Assembly: GCF_000153485.2 (NCBI RefSeq)
Contig: NC_018721.1
Span: 1,178,001 to 1,242,000 of the forward strand
Reading direction: 5' to 3'
Source: Psychroflexus torquis ATCC 700755
GTDB taxonomy: Bacteria > Bacteroidota > Bacteroidia > Flavobacteriales > Flavobacteriaceae
DNA: 64,000 nucleotides
Part shown: positions 27,477 through 37,733 of the stretch, piece by piece
Layout: the number at the start of each line of letters is the position of its first letter
Numbering within the stretch: the first letter of the stretch is position 1
The notes under the pieces: model-generated
Database searches by the model: none
What the model saw: the letters and a program-made list of their open reading frames with translations, nothing else
What the model was told of the DNA's origin: nothing
Translations under genes and position numbers: made by a program

Positions 27477-27866
27477 GTGAAAAGTCAAACTTACAATTGG
27501 TTAGTGAATAAAGGAAATATTATAATTCAAAAAAACAGAAATTATGTTTCTCTACAAATTAACTATGAGAATGGAGAATATTGCCTTCTAACTAATACAG
27601 ATACCGATGAAATCATTGAATTGTTAACAAGCATTTCAAAACAGATTTGGGAAAGTCCAAATTATGAAAGAAAACATTACACAAATCAACTTTACAAAAC
27701 AAATGGTAACAGATATTATTGGGAAATTGAGAATTCAAAACTAGTGTTAAATTATAACGAAATTGAAAATGGTGTAGAAATTAATTATATCGGAAATAGT
27801 AAGTTTAAATTAGAGGTAAACTGTTTAGTAGAGATAATACAAATTTTAGAACAACTAAATAAATAG
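27477..27866 (+). CDS. Hypothetical protein (cassette 5)
   Basis: Protein of 129 residues starting with GTG, 1 bp after the previous stop codon. I do not recognise it. It is soluble, with alternating strands (GNIIIQKNRNYVSLQINYENG) and a final helix LVEIIQILEQL. It looks like a small alpha/beta protein, perhaps an immunity-like or binding partner of the gene before it; this is only position-based. It ends 20 bp before a site of family III. Confidence 0.6.
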   Translation: MKSQTYNWLVNKGNIIIQKNRNYVSLQINYENGEYCLLTNTDTDEIIELLTSISKQIWESPNYERKHYTNQLYKTNGNRYYWEIENSKLVLNYNEIENGVEINYIGNSKFKLEVNCLVEIIQILEQLNK

Positions 27867-28150
27867 AATAATACTAAAGCTAATAACTAAGTAATCGGCT
27901 CGCCGATAAGCCAGAGCTGAATACTGTGTTGACGAATCCGGTTGATTTTTCGTCTATGGGTAAAACGTTAAGTCGTAGGAAGGTTGGTTGTAAGTTTTGC
28001 TTTGATTGATGTCGTCAAAACATACATTGCTTATTTGTTTTCTAACATTCTGCGCGGATTTTTAGTAGTTTCAACTTAAAATCTCTGGTTCTTATCGTTT
28101 AATTTTAGAGTTAAGGCATGCAGATCCAGTCCACACATGCAGAATAATTT

Positions 28151-28369
28151 TTAGTTGCTCCCATTCAATTTTCTGTTTTTTAGTAAAACCCACCTATTAT
28201 CGGGAGGTCCACGATCATTGAACACTAGTATCGTATGTAATCTCCCTTTTTTACTGACAGGACATCGGCGGTTCATAAGGGGTTCTTTTGTTCTGACAGG
28301 CTCCCTCTTTACAGTGGCCAATTCAGCTTGTAGTTTTGGCAACTTCTCTTTTTTCCAACTGCTACTCAA
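28151..28369 (-). pseudogene. IS91-family transposase, C-terminal fragment (copy C)
   Basis: It encodes SSSWKKEKLPKLQAELATVK and CPVSKKGRLHTILVFNDRGP, the C-terminal end of the IS91 transposase also seen in copies B, D and E but more divergent. The MITE (28395-28604) separates it from the remaining upstream part. Confidence 0.65.
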
Positions 28370-28394
28370 AAACCCATAATGCCTTATTCGAGTA

Positions 28395-28604
28395 ATACCA
28401 AATTATATTTATAATGCCGTATGAATAAATTGAATTATACTACGGCGTAGCTCAGCACTGGTTTTTTGATTGATTGAAATCAAAAATAACTAGCATAGCC
28501 TTAGCTACGGTAATTATTTTTGATGAAAAGCAGGCGAAAAAAGCCTGTGCCGAATTCGTATCGGTGAAACGATTTATTACAACATTATTGGTCTAATTTG
28601 GTAT
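28395..28604 (+). repeat. MITE-like element, copy 3 (with clear target duplication)
   Basis: Full-length copy of 210 bp inserted in the IS91 relic of site copy C. The uninterrupted homologue in copy B (around 22313) reads GAGTAAAGCC. Here it reads GAGTAA, then TACC ... GGTA, then TAAAGTC, so a TAA triplet is duplicated at the insertion. Confidence 0.88.
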
Positions 28605-28940
28605 AAAGTCTTTGGAAAGAATATGGAGTTGAAAACGCTATATAAACTCTTAAGTAGAGAGTGTTAGTATGGTTTTTTTTAATAATCTTACAACAATCAT
28701 AAGTCGATAGGCTACTAAGCAAATTTTGCATTTATTTTCACATCATCTCCATTAGGACATAACTTTAAGCTATCCGTTCTTAAGGGTTAAATACCTTTAA
28801 AGGATTAAAAAAATAGTTTTTAAAAGTCTGTTTTAAGTAATTTAAGTAACCAAGGCATAATTAATCTGTGACTAAAAATAACGAAAGCAACTAAAGATCA
28901 AGGTATATCGCAAAATTTTAAAAGCACCAACGCTAAGCCT

Positions 28941-29138
28941 TTGTGCATCCCATGCACTTTATGTCATAGCTTTTCCACACCCACTATGGAACAGAGAATA
29001 TGCTTAAGACATATAAGGACTGCTTTAGGTCATAATAGCTCCAAAGCGGCAGAAATTTATACTAGAGTTTTAGCGATGAATAAAAAAATATTAGATATTA
29101 TACAAAAAAGTGTTAATTTAGTTTGCAATATTAAATAA
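28941..29138 (+). pseudogene. Tyrosine recombinase, C-terminal fragment (copy C)
   Basis: The best preserved relic: LCHSFSTPTMEQRICLRHIR then TALGHNSSKAAEIYTRVLAM. The HxLRHxxATHLLExG, LGH and catalytic EIYT boxes of tyrosine recombinases are all recognisable, with substitutions. No upstream part is present. Confidence 0.75.
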
Positions 29139-29264
29139 CACTTAATAGATATATACCCAATACTAAAATTTTGAATAGGGTTTATACGGATGTTGGCATT
29201 CATTAAAAAAACAGCCAACTTCTAAAAGTAAATTAACTGGTGTTAAAAAAATAATTAGAATATT

Positions 29265-30704
29265 ATGCAGGAATCAAACAATTACACAGATTTTAAAATT
29301 TTAATTTTAAAAATCACTCTAGCTATAGTAATTTCTCTTTCAACTTTTTCAGGGTTTGCACAACAAAATTCAGGTATTGAATTGCTGCGAAATGGACCTA
29401 TGAGTCAATGGAAATGGGTTGCAACAAATAATCATGAGGATCCTATTGTCTTTGAACTAGAAAAGAGGCTTAACGATTGTGATGGTGTTGAAACAGTTAC
29501 CATAATAAAAAAAACGATATATAGCTCTTCGAAGAGTGATAGAGGCAATACATATATTGATGATTACGGTTTCAATTGTAGTGTGAGTAGTAAAGGAGAT
29601 AGAGAATACACAAAAGAGTACACAATTTTATCAAGAAAATTCAAAGAGAAAAAAAGTAACACTTCCTCTTCAAACACCCAAACTAATTCATCAAGTTCTT
29701 CAGGAGTACCATCATGCTCCGGTTGTACGCCAGACCAGATTAGACAAATGCAAATTGCTGCTCAAAGTTCACAAAATAACTCATCAGATTCTTATGACTA
29801 TTCTAGTAATGAGAGTAGTTATTCTTCTAATAGTTCAAACAGCAATAGTGATTACTCCTCTAATTCTACTTCAGAGTCAATTTATCAGAAAAGACAAAGA
29901 GAAGACGCTGAAGCAAAAGCTAGACAATCTAGAGCTAGACAAGATGCACAAAGACGAGCTGATGCACAGGTAGCTAGTAATCAAAGAAAAGTTGACCAGA
30001 TGAATGCAACTTCTGATAATATCATGAACGAAATAAACAAAATAGCAGATCAACGCAATGCACAAATTAGAGCAGAATCTGAAGCTAAAGACGCTGAATA
30101 TGCTAGAAGAAAGGAAGAAAAAGAAAGAGAAAGTGCCGAAAGAAACGAGAGACTAAGACTTGATAGACTAGAGTATATTAGATTACAGGCAGAGCGTGAA
30201 GAAAAAGAAAGAATTAGTAATGCACAATCTAGTTTTTTAGATAATCTATACGATAAAAAAATCCCAGTGGTAGTTGATAGTAAAGAAGTGTTTTTTCTTA
30301 TTATTTCTAGAAATAATGATGAAAAACAAATATACATCTCTCCTTTTAGCTTATTTGCTAATGGTGAAAATGAACTACCGTATAAAATAGACGTCATAAA
30401 AGATTTCAAATCAAAAGTATCTAAACCATATGTGTATGCACAAGGCCCTTACAATTCTTTAGAAGAACAAAAAAATGCTGTAGCTAACTTCCAGTCAAAA
30501 GCAAGAAATAACTATGTGTCCTACAGTTTACTAAAGTTTACATATAAACCTAAATTTGAAAGTTCTTCCAATAAAAACGGTGACTTTTGGGGTGAAAAAA
30601 AGACTAATAGTACAGAACCTAAAAAGAATGTAGAAACAGAAGACTTTTGGGGTGAAAAAAAGACATCTCAAAAACCAAAACCAAAAAAATCTATTTGGGA
30701 TTAA
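29265..30704 (+). CDS. Secreted Ser/Asn-rich coiled-coil protein (cassette 6, gene 1)
   Basis: Protein of 479 residues with a signal peptide ending TFSGFAQ (about 33). Residues 135-205 are extremely rich in Ser and Asn; 205-330 form a charged coiled coil (QKRQREDAEAKARQSRARQD). Then comes a folded part with VVDSKEVFFLIISRN and a SPOR-like YVYAQGPYNSLEEQKNAV at about 410. The tail holds two exact DFWGEKKT repeats. Function unknown. It is the first of four exported proteins in one cassette, with 11 bp to the next gene. Confidence 0.72.
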   Translation: MQESNNYTDFKILILKITLAIVISLSTFSGFAQQNSGIELLRNGPMSQWKWVATNNHEDPIVFELEKRLNDCDGVETVTIIKKTIYSSSKSDRGNTYIDDYGFNCSVSSKGDREYTKEYTILSRKFKEKKSNTSSSNTQTNSSSSSGVPSCSGCTPDQIRQMQIAAQSSQNNSSDSYDYSSNESSYSSNSSNSNSDYSSNSTSESIYQKRQREDAEAKARQSRARQDAQRRADAQVASNQRKVDQMNATSDNIMNEINKIADQRNAQIRAESEAKDAEYARRKEEKERESAERNERLRLDRLEYIRLQAEREEKERISNAQSSFLDNLYDKKIPVVVDSKEVFFLIISRNNDEKQIYISPFSLFANGENELPYKIDVIKDFKSKVSKPYVYAQGPYNSLEEQKNAVANFQSKARNNYVSYSLLKFTYKPKFESSSNKNGDFWGEKKTNSTEPKKNVETEDFWGEKKTSQKPKPKKSIWD

Positions 30705-30715
30705 ATTAACATCTT

Positions 30716-32125
30716 ATGAAAATAAAAATTACACTCTTACTTCTTATAGCTATACCATTTTGTGCATTAGCTCAAAACTCAGAAATATTAGCTAAATCCT
30801 ACTTTTTAAAAGCTAAAGAATTTTATGGTAACGGTAACAATACCGAAGCATTAACTAACCTTAACACCTGCCTGAAAAATATAAATGGAGAATCAAATGC
30901 AAAAATTGAAGCTCTTTATGTAGACATATTTATGGCTAAACAAGAATATGTAAAAGCCCAAGAACATATTTCACAGTACTTTAAAAAAGCAACCGAAGAC
31001 CATAGTGACTATATGAAAATGGTTTCTTTATTTGCAGAAATCACCGAAAGTGCAAAAAAAGAGAGACTAAAACTATTTAATTCTAATCCAAACATCACAT
31101 TAGTTGCCAAAGAGGAAAATAATAAATGGGGGTTTATTAATAGGGACGGAAAGTTTATTATAAAGCCTCAATATGATGCAACTATCGATAATATGGAATA
31201 TGACAGAGCCATTGTAAAGATAGGCTCTAAATATGGGGTTATTAATAGTCAAGATATCAAGGTAATACCCATAATTCACGACACTATAATTAGAGACTCG
31301 AACAATTTTATTTATTTGAATTCAAATAAATATTATTTCACTAATAATTTAGGAAAATTAAGACTATCAGATGGCTGTCTCAAATTCACACAACTTGCGG
31401 ACGATTTTTATCTCTGTCACATTAATAAGGATGATAATAAAGGAGGAACTTTATTACATGTAAATATGAACATTATCATTAAAAATATTAAATCATGTAA
31501 AATTTATAAATCATTTGATAATAAGCATCATTACGAAATTAAATTCAAAGACAAAACGATGAATTCATTAATAGATGAGAATGGTAATATTAAAATAGAA
31601 CCTACAAAAAGGTTCATTAGCTCACCTATAGCTCAAACCTATAAAGCGATGAAAGATATTACTAGCGTAGCCGAAACAAATATATTTATAGTTAAAGATC
31701 TAGATGATTCCTATGTAGAGCCCGACAAAATTTATAATGCAAAGACAAAACAAACTATTACATATTTTTATACAGAAAAAGAAAGTAAGCTAAAAGAAAT
31801 TATTAACACAAAACGAGGATCATTTATACGATGTCAAAAAATATTTAAAAATGGTAAAGTTGGATTCGTGTCGGATAAAGCAATAATTACACCACAATTT
31901 AATGAAATAAGTCACTCTTTCGGAAAATATATCTTCGTTACGGGGAATTACGGAAAAGGTTTAGTGGATAGCGAAGGAAATATAGTTATACCATTAAAAT
32001 ATTCCGAAGTTAAATATAGCAGATCTGATAAAAACATAAAAAAATGGTTTGGTGTAAAACAAGGTAAAAATGTAGATGTATACGATACAAACGGTAAATT
32101 CCTTTATGAATCCACTTTGGATTAA
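30716..32125 (+). CDS. Secreted protein, shared N-terminal domain plus WG repeats (cassette 6, gene 2)
   Basis: Protein of 469 residues with a signal peptide ending CALAQ. Residues 20-110 form a TPR-like helical domain (KSYFLKAKEFYGNGNNTEAL ... DHSDYMKMVSL) that recurs in the next two genes. The rest carries WG-type repeats such as NNKWGFINRDGKFIIKPQYD, SKYGVINSQDIKVIPI and GKVGFVSDKAIITPQF. WG repeats usually bind proteins or ligands. No catalytic motif is visible. The leader AACATCTTATGAAAATAAAA is shared with gene 4. Confidence 0.8.
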   Translation: MKIKITLLLLIAIPFCALAQNSEILAKSYFLKAKEFYGNGNNTEALTNLNTCLKNINGESNAKIEALYVDIFMAKQEYVKAQEHISQYFKKATEDHSDYMKMVSLFAEITESAKKERLKLFNSNPNITLVAKEENNKWGFINRDGKFIIKPQYDATIDNMEYDRAIVKIGSKYGVINSQDIKVIPIIHDTIIRDSNNFIYLNSNKYYFTNNLGKLRLSDGCLKFTQLADDFYLCHINKDDNKGGTLLHVNMNIIIKNIKSCKIYKSFDNKHHYEIKFKDKTMNSLIDENGNIKIEPTKRFISSPIAQTYKAMKDITSVAETNIFIVKDLDDSYVEPDKIYNAKTKQTITYFYTEKESKLKEIINTKRGSFIRCQKIFKNGKVGFVSDKAIITPQFNEISHSFGKYIFVTGNYGKGLVDSEGNIVIPLKYSEVKYSRSDKNIKKWFGVKQGKNVDVYDTNGKFLYESTLD

Positions 32126-32155
32126 CCAAGTTCAAACCGTTCATAAAAATCAACA

Positions 32156-33643
32156 ATGAAAACAAAAATTACCCTTTTACTCGTTTTAGCTTGCAGCTTA
32201 AATGCAATAGCTCAGAGTCCAGAAGCTATGGCAAAATATCATTTTACAGAAGCACAGAATAGTTACGGAAATGGAGATAATAATGCAGCCCTAGATAATT
32301 TAAAAACAACCGTAGAATCTTTTGGGAAAACCAACTCTAAAATAGAAGCATTATATACCTATATCTATTATAGTCAAAAAGACTTTATTAATGCTAAGAA
32401 TCATATGACATTGTATTTTGATATAGCCGCTGAAAACCATAGCGATTATATGAAAATGATTTCGCTATTAACAGAAACAACAAAGAAGGCGATAGAAATT
32501 GAACAACTTGCCTTAAAGAAAAAAAATAAAGAAATCGAAAAACAAAAAGACCAACAAAAGGACCAACAAAATTGGAAGGTAGCGCTATCAGAAAAAACAA
32601 TAGCATCTTTTGAAAATTATCTTCAAAATTCAAAAAACGCATTGTATCGCATTGAAGCTAAAAAATACCTAGAACATAGTGCTATAAAAAATCTAATGCT
32701 GCTTCCTGATGGCTATGAAGCTAATGCAATGAATTACTTGACAGTTAAAAATTTTAAGAGTATTAAAACATACTTTAATGTGACTTCTATTGTGATTACA
32801 AAAGCACATCCAATCCCTTATTTACCAGAAGAAATTGGCAGTTTGTCTAAATTAGAAGAATTAGATCTAAGTCAGTGCGGTTTTACAACCTTACCCGAAA
32901 GTATTGGTAATCTCACAAGCTTAAAAAAACTTAATTTAGTTAGTAATAATTTAACAACATTACCCGAAAGTATTGGAAACCTTACAAGCTTAGAAGAACT
33001 CTATTTAGGTAAGAATAATTTAACAACGTTACCTGAAAGTATTGGAAACCTCTCAAGATTAAAAACATTTTTTTCAGGGAGTAATAAATTATCGGTACTT
33101 CCCGAAAGTATTGGGAATCTTACAAGCTTAGAAGAACTTTTTTTAAGGGAGACTGATTTAACGACACTACCCGAAAGTATAGGAAATCTTATAAGCTTAG
33201 AAAGACTTTATTTAAATGAAAGTAATTTAACGGCTCTTCCCCAAAGCATTGGAAACCTTACAAGCTTAGAAAAACTCAACTTAGATGGGAATAGACTAAC
33301 AACGTTACCCGAAAGTATTGGAAACCTTACAAGATTAGACCTACTTGACTTACAAGGAAATAAGCTAACAACGTTACCCGAAAGTATTGGGAACCTTACA
33401 AGCTTAGATGAATTTATTTTAAATAATAATGCTTTAACTGTACTACCCGAAAGTATTGGGAATCTTATAAAGCTAAGTGCACTTTACTTATTTGGTAATG
33501 ATTTAACCACGTTACCCGAAAGTATTGGAAGTTTAAAAAATAATTTAACAATCTATATGTTAAAGTCTCAATATACAAGATGTGAAAAATCCATCAAATT
33601 AATAAAAAAGAATAATGAAACATTAGAAATAACGCAATATTAA
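32156..33643 (+). CDS. Secreted protein, shared N-terminal domain plus leucine-rich repeats (cassette 6, gene 3)
   Basis: Protein of 495 residues with a signal peptide ending NAIAQ. The same N-terminal domain follows (KYHFTEAQNSYGNGDNNAAL ... NHSDYMKMISLL, residues 22-110), then a Lys/Gln-rich linker, then about eleven 23-residue LRRs of the form LTTLPESIGNLTSLEEL (about residues 225-470). LRRs of this shape are protein-binding. The repeats are nearly identical at DNA level, so copy number can change by recombination. Confidence 0.85.
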   Translation: MKTKITLLLVLACSLNAIAQSPEAMAKYHFTEAQNSYGNGDNNAALDNLKTTVESFGKTNSKIEALYTYIYYSQKDFINAKNHMTLYFDIAAENHSDYMKMISLLTETTKKAIEIEQLALKKKNKEIEKQKDQQKDQQNWKVALSEKTIASFENYLQNSKNALYRIEAKKYLEHSAIKNLMLLPDGYEANAMNYLTVKNFKSIKTYFNVTSIVITKAHPIPYLPEEIGSLSKLEELDLSQCGFTTLPESIGNLTSLKKLNLVSNNLTTLPESIGNLTSLEELYLGKNNLTTLPESIGNLSRLKTFFSGSNKLSVLPESIGNLTSLEELFLRETDLTTLPESIGNLISLERLYLNESNLTALPQSIGNLTSLEKLNLDGNRLTTLPESIGNLTRLDLLDLQGNKLTTLPESIGNLTSLDEFILNNNALTVLPESIGNLIKLSALYLFGNDLTTLPESIGSLKNNLTIYMLKSQYTRCEKSIKLIKKNNETLEITQY

Positions 33644-33730
33644 TTACTGTTGCTAAAAAATAAAAACACTATAAATAACGACGGCATTGTTGCGTTTATC
33701 ACTTGAATCCACCAAATTAAAAAACATCTT

Positions 33731-35017
33731 ATGAAAATAAAAATCATTCTATTACTAATTATTGGCTTAAGCTTAAATACAATGGCTCAAAATCCAGAAG
33801 CTATGGCAAAATACCATTTTATAGAAGCACAAAATGCTTACGGAAATGGGGATAATAACACAGCAACAACCCATTTGGAAGACTGTATAGAAGCTTTAAC
33901 TAAAACAAATGCAAAAATTGAGGCGTTGTATACAAATATCTACTTAAGCAAAAAAGAATATCTAAAAGCTAAAAAACATATCACAGTTTATTTTGAAATT
34001 GCACAGGAAGATCATAGTGATTATATGAAAATGATTTCGCTATCAACAACAAACGAAAATAACTTCAAAAAAGCAGAGCAAGAAAAAATAGTGGAATTAA
34101 AGAGACAAGCTGACATGGGGGTTACAGACTTTAGTAATTACGATGAAATAGCTGACTTTGGTTCGGATAATGACTGGGCAAATAAAATACAATCATCGAG
34201 GAATTCTACTTCATTTATTAAAAGCGAATTAGAGAAAGCAAAAAAATACAAGTCAGCTCAAGGCAAAGCACGTTTGGCATTCTTTTATTTAGAAGGTATA
34301 GGTATAATCGAAAGCGAGAATTGGAAAGATGATTATACTAAAGCCGAGAATTTATGTTTAGATGGCGTTAATCTCAAACTATCTTTGGCATGTTACATTT
34401 ATGCCAGAACCAAATATGGAATGGACAGTGGCGAAGAAGCCTATTTCAATTTATTGCAAATAGCAGATGGTAAAATAGATATAGCAGACTACGCTATAGG
34501 ATACATGTATTTATCAGAATATACTGATGAAGGAACTCCATATAAGCCAACCTTGGGCTTGGAATATTATAAAAAAGGCTTTGGAAAACTCAAAGTAGTT
34601 AATAGTGAAGCAGCTTCCCGTATAGCAAGTTCAATTGCAAGTGCTTATAGTAAATATGATAATGAAATTACAAGAGACAAGACCTTACAATTAGAATGGT
34701 TGAAAAAATCTTACAATACATTTCCTAATGGGAGAGCAGCATTTAGTATTGCAGATTTTTATCTTTATAATTATAAGAATCCACAATATAATATTTCAAA
34801 GAGTGAAATAGGAAAATGGTATCAAAGATCAGCAGACTTAGGTTATCGCCCAGGGATGAGTCAAGTTGCATATGCTTATATGAAAGGATATTTCGGCTAT
34901 TCTATGAATAAAAACCTTGCAATACAATGGTATAAAAAAGCAGCAAATAAAGGAGATAAATCGGCAATTAAGAGCTTAAAAGAGTTAGGTATAGACTATA
35001 TCCCCAATAAGGGATAA
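33731..35017 (+). CDS. Secreted protein, shared N-terminal domain plus Sel1-like repeats (cassette 6, gene 4)
   Basis: Protein of 428 residues with a signal peptide ending NTMAQ. The third copy of the shared N-terminal domain is YHFIEAQNAYGNGDNNTATT ... DHSDYMKMISLS (residues 22-110). The C-terminal part has Sel1-like repeats, for example GKARLAFFYLEGIG and LAIQWYKKAANKGDKSAIKS. Sel1 repeats also bind proteins. The N-terminal domain is closer to gene 3 than to gene 2. An 87-bp spacer separates it from gene 3. Confidence 0.82.
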   Translation: MKIKIILLLIIGLSLNTMAQNPEAMAKYHFIEAQNAYGNGDNNTATTHLEDCIEALTKTNAKIEALYTNIYLSKKEYLKAKKHITVYFEIAQEDHSDYMKMISLSTTNENNFKKAEQEKIVELKRQADMGVTDFSNYDEIADFGSDNDWANKIQSSRNSTSFIKSELEKAKKYKSAQGKARLAFFYLEGIGIIESENWKDDYTKAENLCLDGVNLKLSLACYIYARTKYGMDSGEEAYFNLLQIADGKIDIADYAIGYMYLSEYTDEGTPYKPTLGLEYYKKGFGKLKVVNSEAASRIASSIASAYSKYDNEITRDKTLQLEWLKKSYNTFPNGRAAFSIADFYLYNYKNPQYNISKSEIGKWYQRSADLGYRPGMSQVAYAYMKGYFGYSMNKNLAIQWYKKAANKGDKSAIKSLKELGIDYIPNKG

Positions 35018-35158
35018 ATTTTCACTAGCTGACTAAATTAAAAAATGGAATTTAGAGTTAATTATTAGAAAAAATAAACTAAGCTCCTCTTTTATCTGCA
35101 GTCTAAAATAGTTTTATTATTAAACTGCAGAATGGAAACTACATCTGGCAACAAGAAC

Positions 35159-35359
35159 GAATGGCAACAATGTATAAAAATAATAAGGGCGTTTGTGCTA
35201 AACAGAAAGTCAATGAGTTTTAACAAAGTCCACCAAATCGTTGATTTGGCTTTTATAAAGGAACAAATTAAAAACAAAATACAACGATTTGGCTAAGTGC
35301 TTAGTCTAAAGAACACTACTTTTAATTCCCGCACTAACCATAGCCGAGACGTTAGCACC
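35159..35359 (+). repeat. attC-like site, family II
   Basis: It starts GAATGGCAAC (partner of GTTGGCATTC at 29192, one mismatch) and ends at GTTAGCACC. The left arm begins AATGTATAAAAATAATAAGG, and the right end reads CCCGCACTAACCATAGCCGAGAC just before the core. Central hairpin CCAAATC-GTT-GATTTGG. The homologous site at 41193 shares the right arm almost exactly. Confidence 0.75.
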
Positions 35360-35363
35360 AATT

Positions 35364-36152
35364 ATGAAATCGAGCACTTTAATAATATTTCTGCTTTTAT
35401 TTGGGTTATTTTATTCTTGCAATTAAAAACCTGAAAATAGGAAAGCGGAATTTATTGAAAGTAAATTATTTGGAAATGTAAAAAGTGTCGAAATAAAAAC
35501 TTTTGAAAATGATACTTTAAAATCAAGAGTATTGGAATTTTATGGAGAAAACGGGATAATTGAAAAAGAAGAAACCCGTTTTGAACCTAATTTATCTTCT
35601 GTTGTTAGACTTTACGAATATGACAATAGGAATAGATTAATAAAAGAACAAATTGTAACAGATGGAGATTCCACCTTTTCGAGTAAATATTCATACAATA
35701 ATCTCGGACTTGAAAAAAAAGAAGAATCTTATTTAAATAAACTTCAAACGGTTACAGAGTTTAAACTTGATAGTTTCGGAAAAACTATTGAAAAGAAATT
35801 TGGATATGTGGACACAAATGGATTTAGGAATTGGGAATATGAATATCCTAATGAAAACACAACTCTGACAAAAGAATTTTTTAAAAGTAATTCGCCATAA
35901 AAAATAACTGAATTGAAAATTTTCCCTCGAGAAAATAAAAAAGTTAAGACTACGAAATATTCGTTTCCAACATCAGAATCAAAAGAAATTTTCTATCATA
36001 ATAACTTGGGAAATCTAGTAAAAATGGAAAAGTATTATAATGGAAAATTGACAGAAAGCAAAAGCATTACGTATGAATTAGACTTGAATCAAAATTGGAT
36101 AAAGTCAGAAAGTGAATTGACAAGAAAAGAAAGAATTATAGAATATTACTAA
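35364..36152 (+). pseudogene. Lipoprotein pseudogene, YD-repeat-like (cassette 7)
   Basis: A single reading frame from the ATG (MKSSTLIIFLLLFGLFYSCN) encodes a lipoprotein with repeating aromatic and Asn-rich strands (RLYEYDNRNRLIKEQIVTDG, KYSYNNLGLEKKEE, IFYHNNLGNLVKMEKY) like YD/RHS-type surface repeats. It is interrupted by TAA at 35424-35426, right after the lipobox Cys, and by TAA at 35898-35900. Both stops leave the frame intact. It ends 10 bp before the closing inverse core. Confidence 0.8.
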
Positions 36153-36469
36153 AAAAATAACAGGTGCTAATAACTAAGCATATGGCTTGCCGATAGGCCA
36201 ACACTTCGACAGGCTCAGTGGAGTCAGCTATATGATTTATTGACTGATCCGGGATTGCTGGTAAGGAGGGAATTCGATGAGTTAGCAAGACACTTACAAT
36301 AGGAGAAGGTTATTTTTAGAGTGCTTTGCATCCCTTTTTATTCAGTTGCTTATCTAAATAAGATACCTTTTAGGGAGATCACCTTTTTTTTGTGTGAGAA
36401 TCTGCTGTTTTTTATCATTTTCCTTCAGTTTGGGTATTAGTATGTCAAAGCTCTTTTTAGAACTGTTTT

Positions 36470-36740
36470 TTAATTTTTGTATTCTAGTTTATCCTTTATA
36501 ATTTTTTTGTAATCCTTAGGCGGCCCACGACTGTCATAGTTGAAAAGTGTAATCAAGGTTTGCTTTTTACAACTCGGACAAAAGCGATGTAAGGATTTCT
36601 CTTGAATCGCAAAGGTTACAATGTGTGCCAAGTTTTTATCTCTTAATTGCAATTATAATAGCGGTAACTTCTCTTTTTTCCAACTGCTGCTTAAAAATTT
36701 ATAATGCCTTATTCGAGTAAAGCCTTTGGGAATAATATGG
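36470..36740 (-). pseudogene. IS91-family transposase, C-terminal fragment (copy D)
   Basis: Same tail as copies B and E (LQLRDKNLAHIVTFAIQEKS, FCPSCKKQTLITLF), but split by an in-frame TAA where copy B has a CAA (Gln) codon. Relic. Confidence 0.7.
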
Positions 36741-36791
36741 AGTTGAACCCTTCGTCAAGCTCAGGATAAACTTCTGTGAACCATCGATGAG

Positions 36792-37733
36792 GTGTCCCCG
36801 AAAAAACGAGGCAGGCTGAGAAGTAGGAACCTCCAGTCAAAAGCTACAGGGCGGAGCGTTAAGAAAATGTCCTGAGGACATTTTTAGTGAATGAGCCAGT
36901 TGGCGTCGGGCATACGGAGTGAAATGAAATGTTAGCAATAACATTAATTACAGAGATAACCTATTTATTTTCTGTAAAGTCCCGATATCTATCGGGATCA
37001 TTTAGGTGGCAAAACCTGCCCCGTCTTTTTCGGGGAACTTTACTTGGACTTAGTTACGAAACTTGGGAAACTACTTATGAATGATAGACTTGTTTAAAGC
37101 TAACGCATTAGGATTCGCTACAAGTCAAAGGGAAATATTCAATCGAAACAATCGAGAGATAGTCCCTATAGGTATCGGGAGAAGTTATAAGCAGAAGCGG
37201 ACTCATTCGTAGTAGTGTTGATCCTGATATCTATCCTCTGTTAAATATAGCCAATCGCATAAAGACTTATATGTTAGGATCGTATCAAAAAGTGGAATCA
37301 AAATGAAAGCGCTGATTGCTGTGCAGAGAAAAATGCTTGAACTTATTTTTGTGATAGATAAAAACCAGAATCCCTATGAAAATGACTATCATCAAAAAAG
37401 GGTACACCACACGAATGCGGAGGTACCCTTGCAGGCTAACTTATAGTTGCCTTCAGATATCAATATTAATTAAATAAATTGAAATATCACTTGGTTATTA
37501 ACACAGAATCTATCGGGAGTGTAATGGAACTGGAGCAAAGGGATGAGCTAATTTTTATTTACAATTTGCCAACTTGCAAAAGGAAGAGCTTATTTTTGTA
37601 AATTAAATTAGAAGAACCCCCGACAAAAACGGTGCAGGCTGAGTGAGGGGAGACTTTCAAGCACGGTGGTGCACTGAGCCTGTCGAATTTTTCTGTGAGA
37701 GGCTTGGGGTGAAATTCCCCTTGTCTACTCGAC
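36792..37733 (+). mobile_element. Group II intron remnant lacking its reverse transcriptase
   Basis: Ribozyme landmarks are visible: a GTGTC 5' end; domain I pieces AACCTCCAGTCAAAAGCTAC, GAGCCAGTTGGCGTCGGGCA and GTGAAATGAAATGTTAGCAA; GAGAGATAGTCC; and a domain V/VI end with GGGGAGACTTTCAAGCACGG and CTACTCGAC (37725-37733). Where the intron-encoded reverse transcriptase should be there is only an IS110 tail and unidentified sequence. A short insert (CACTGAGCCTGTCGAA) disturbs the region after the domain V AAGCACGG. Boundaries are approximate. Confidence 0.7.
37250..37446 (+). pseudogene. IS110-family transposase, C-terminal fragment inside the intron
   Basis: The frame encodes KDLYVRIVSKSGIKMKALIA then VQRKMLELIFVIDKNQNPYE, matching the C-terminal end of IS110/IS902-type transposases (ALIAVQRKLL...YD). 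The N-terminal DEDD part and the Ser-box are missing. It marks a former IS110 insertion that removed the intron-encoded protein. Confidence 0.7.

Larger units (their letters stand above)
27878..29201 (+). repeat. Site family III, copy C
   Basis: Left end AGCTAATAACTAAGTAATCG, with the hairpin region CGGCTCGCCGATAAGCC. Right end TATACCCAATACTAAAATTT and GGTTTATACGGATGTTGGC. This is the only site whose left end does not match the core of the cassette before it (GTTAAGAATA). It contains the IS91 tail, an inserted MITE and the recombinase tail. The left part (27930-28140) diverges from copies B and E. Confidence 0.6.

Noticed and set aside
32850..33540. Tandem DNA repeats that look like a CRISPR array
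   Set aside because: The period is about 69 bp and the repeats encode leucine-rich repeats in frame; there are no unique spacers.
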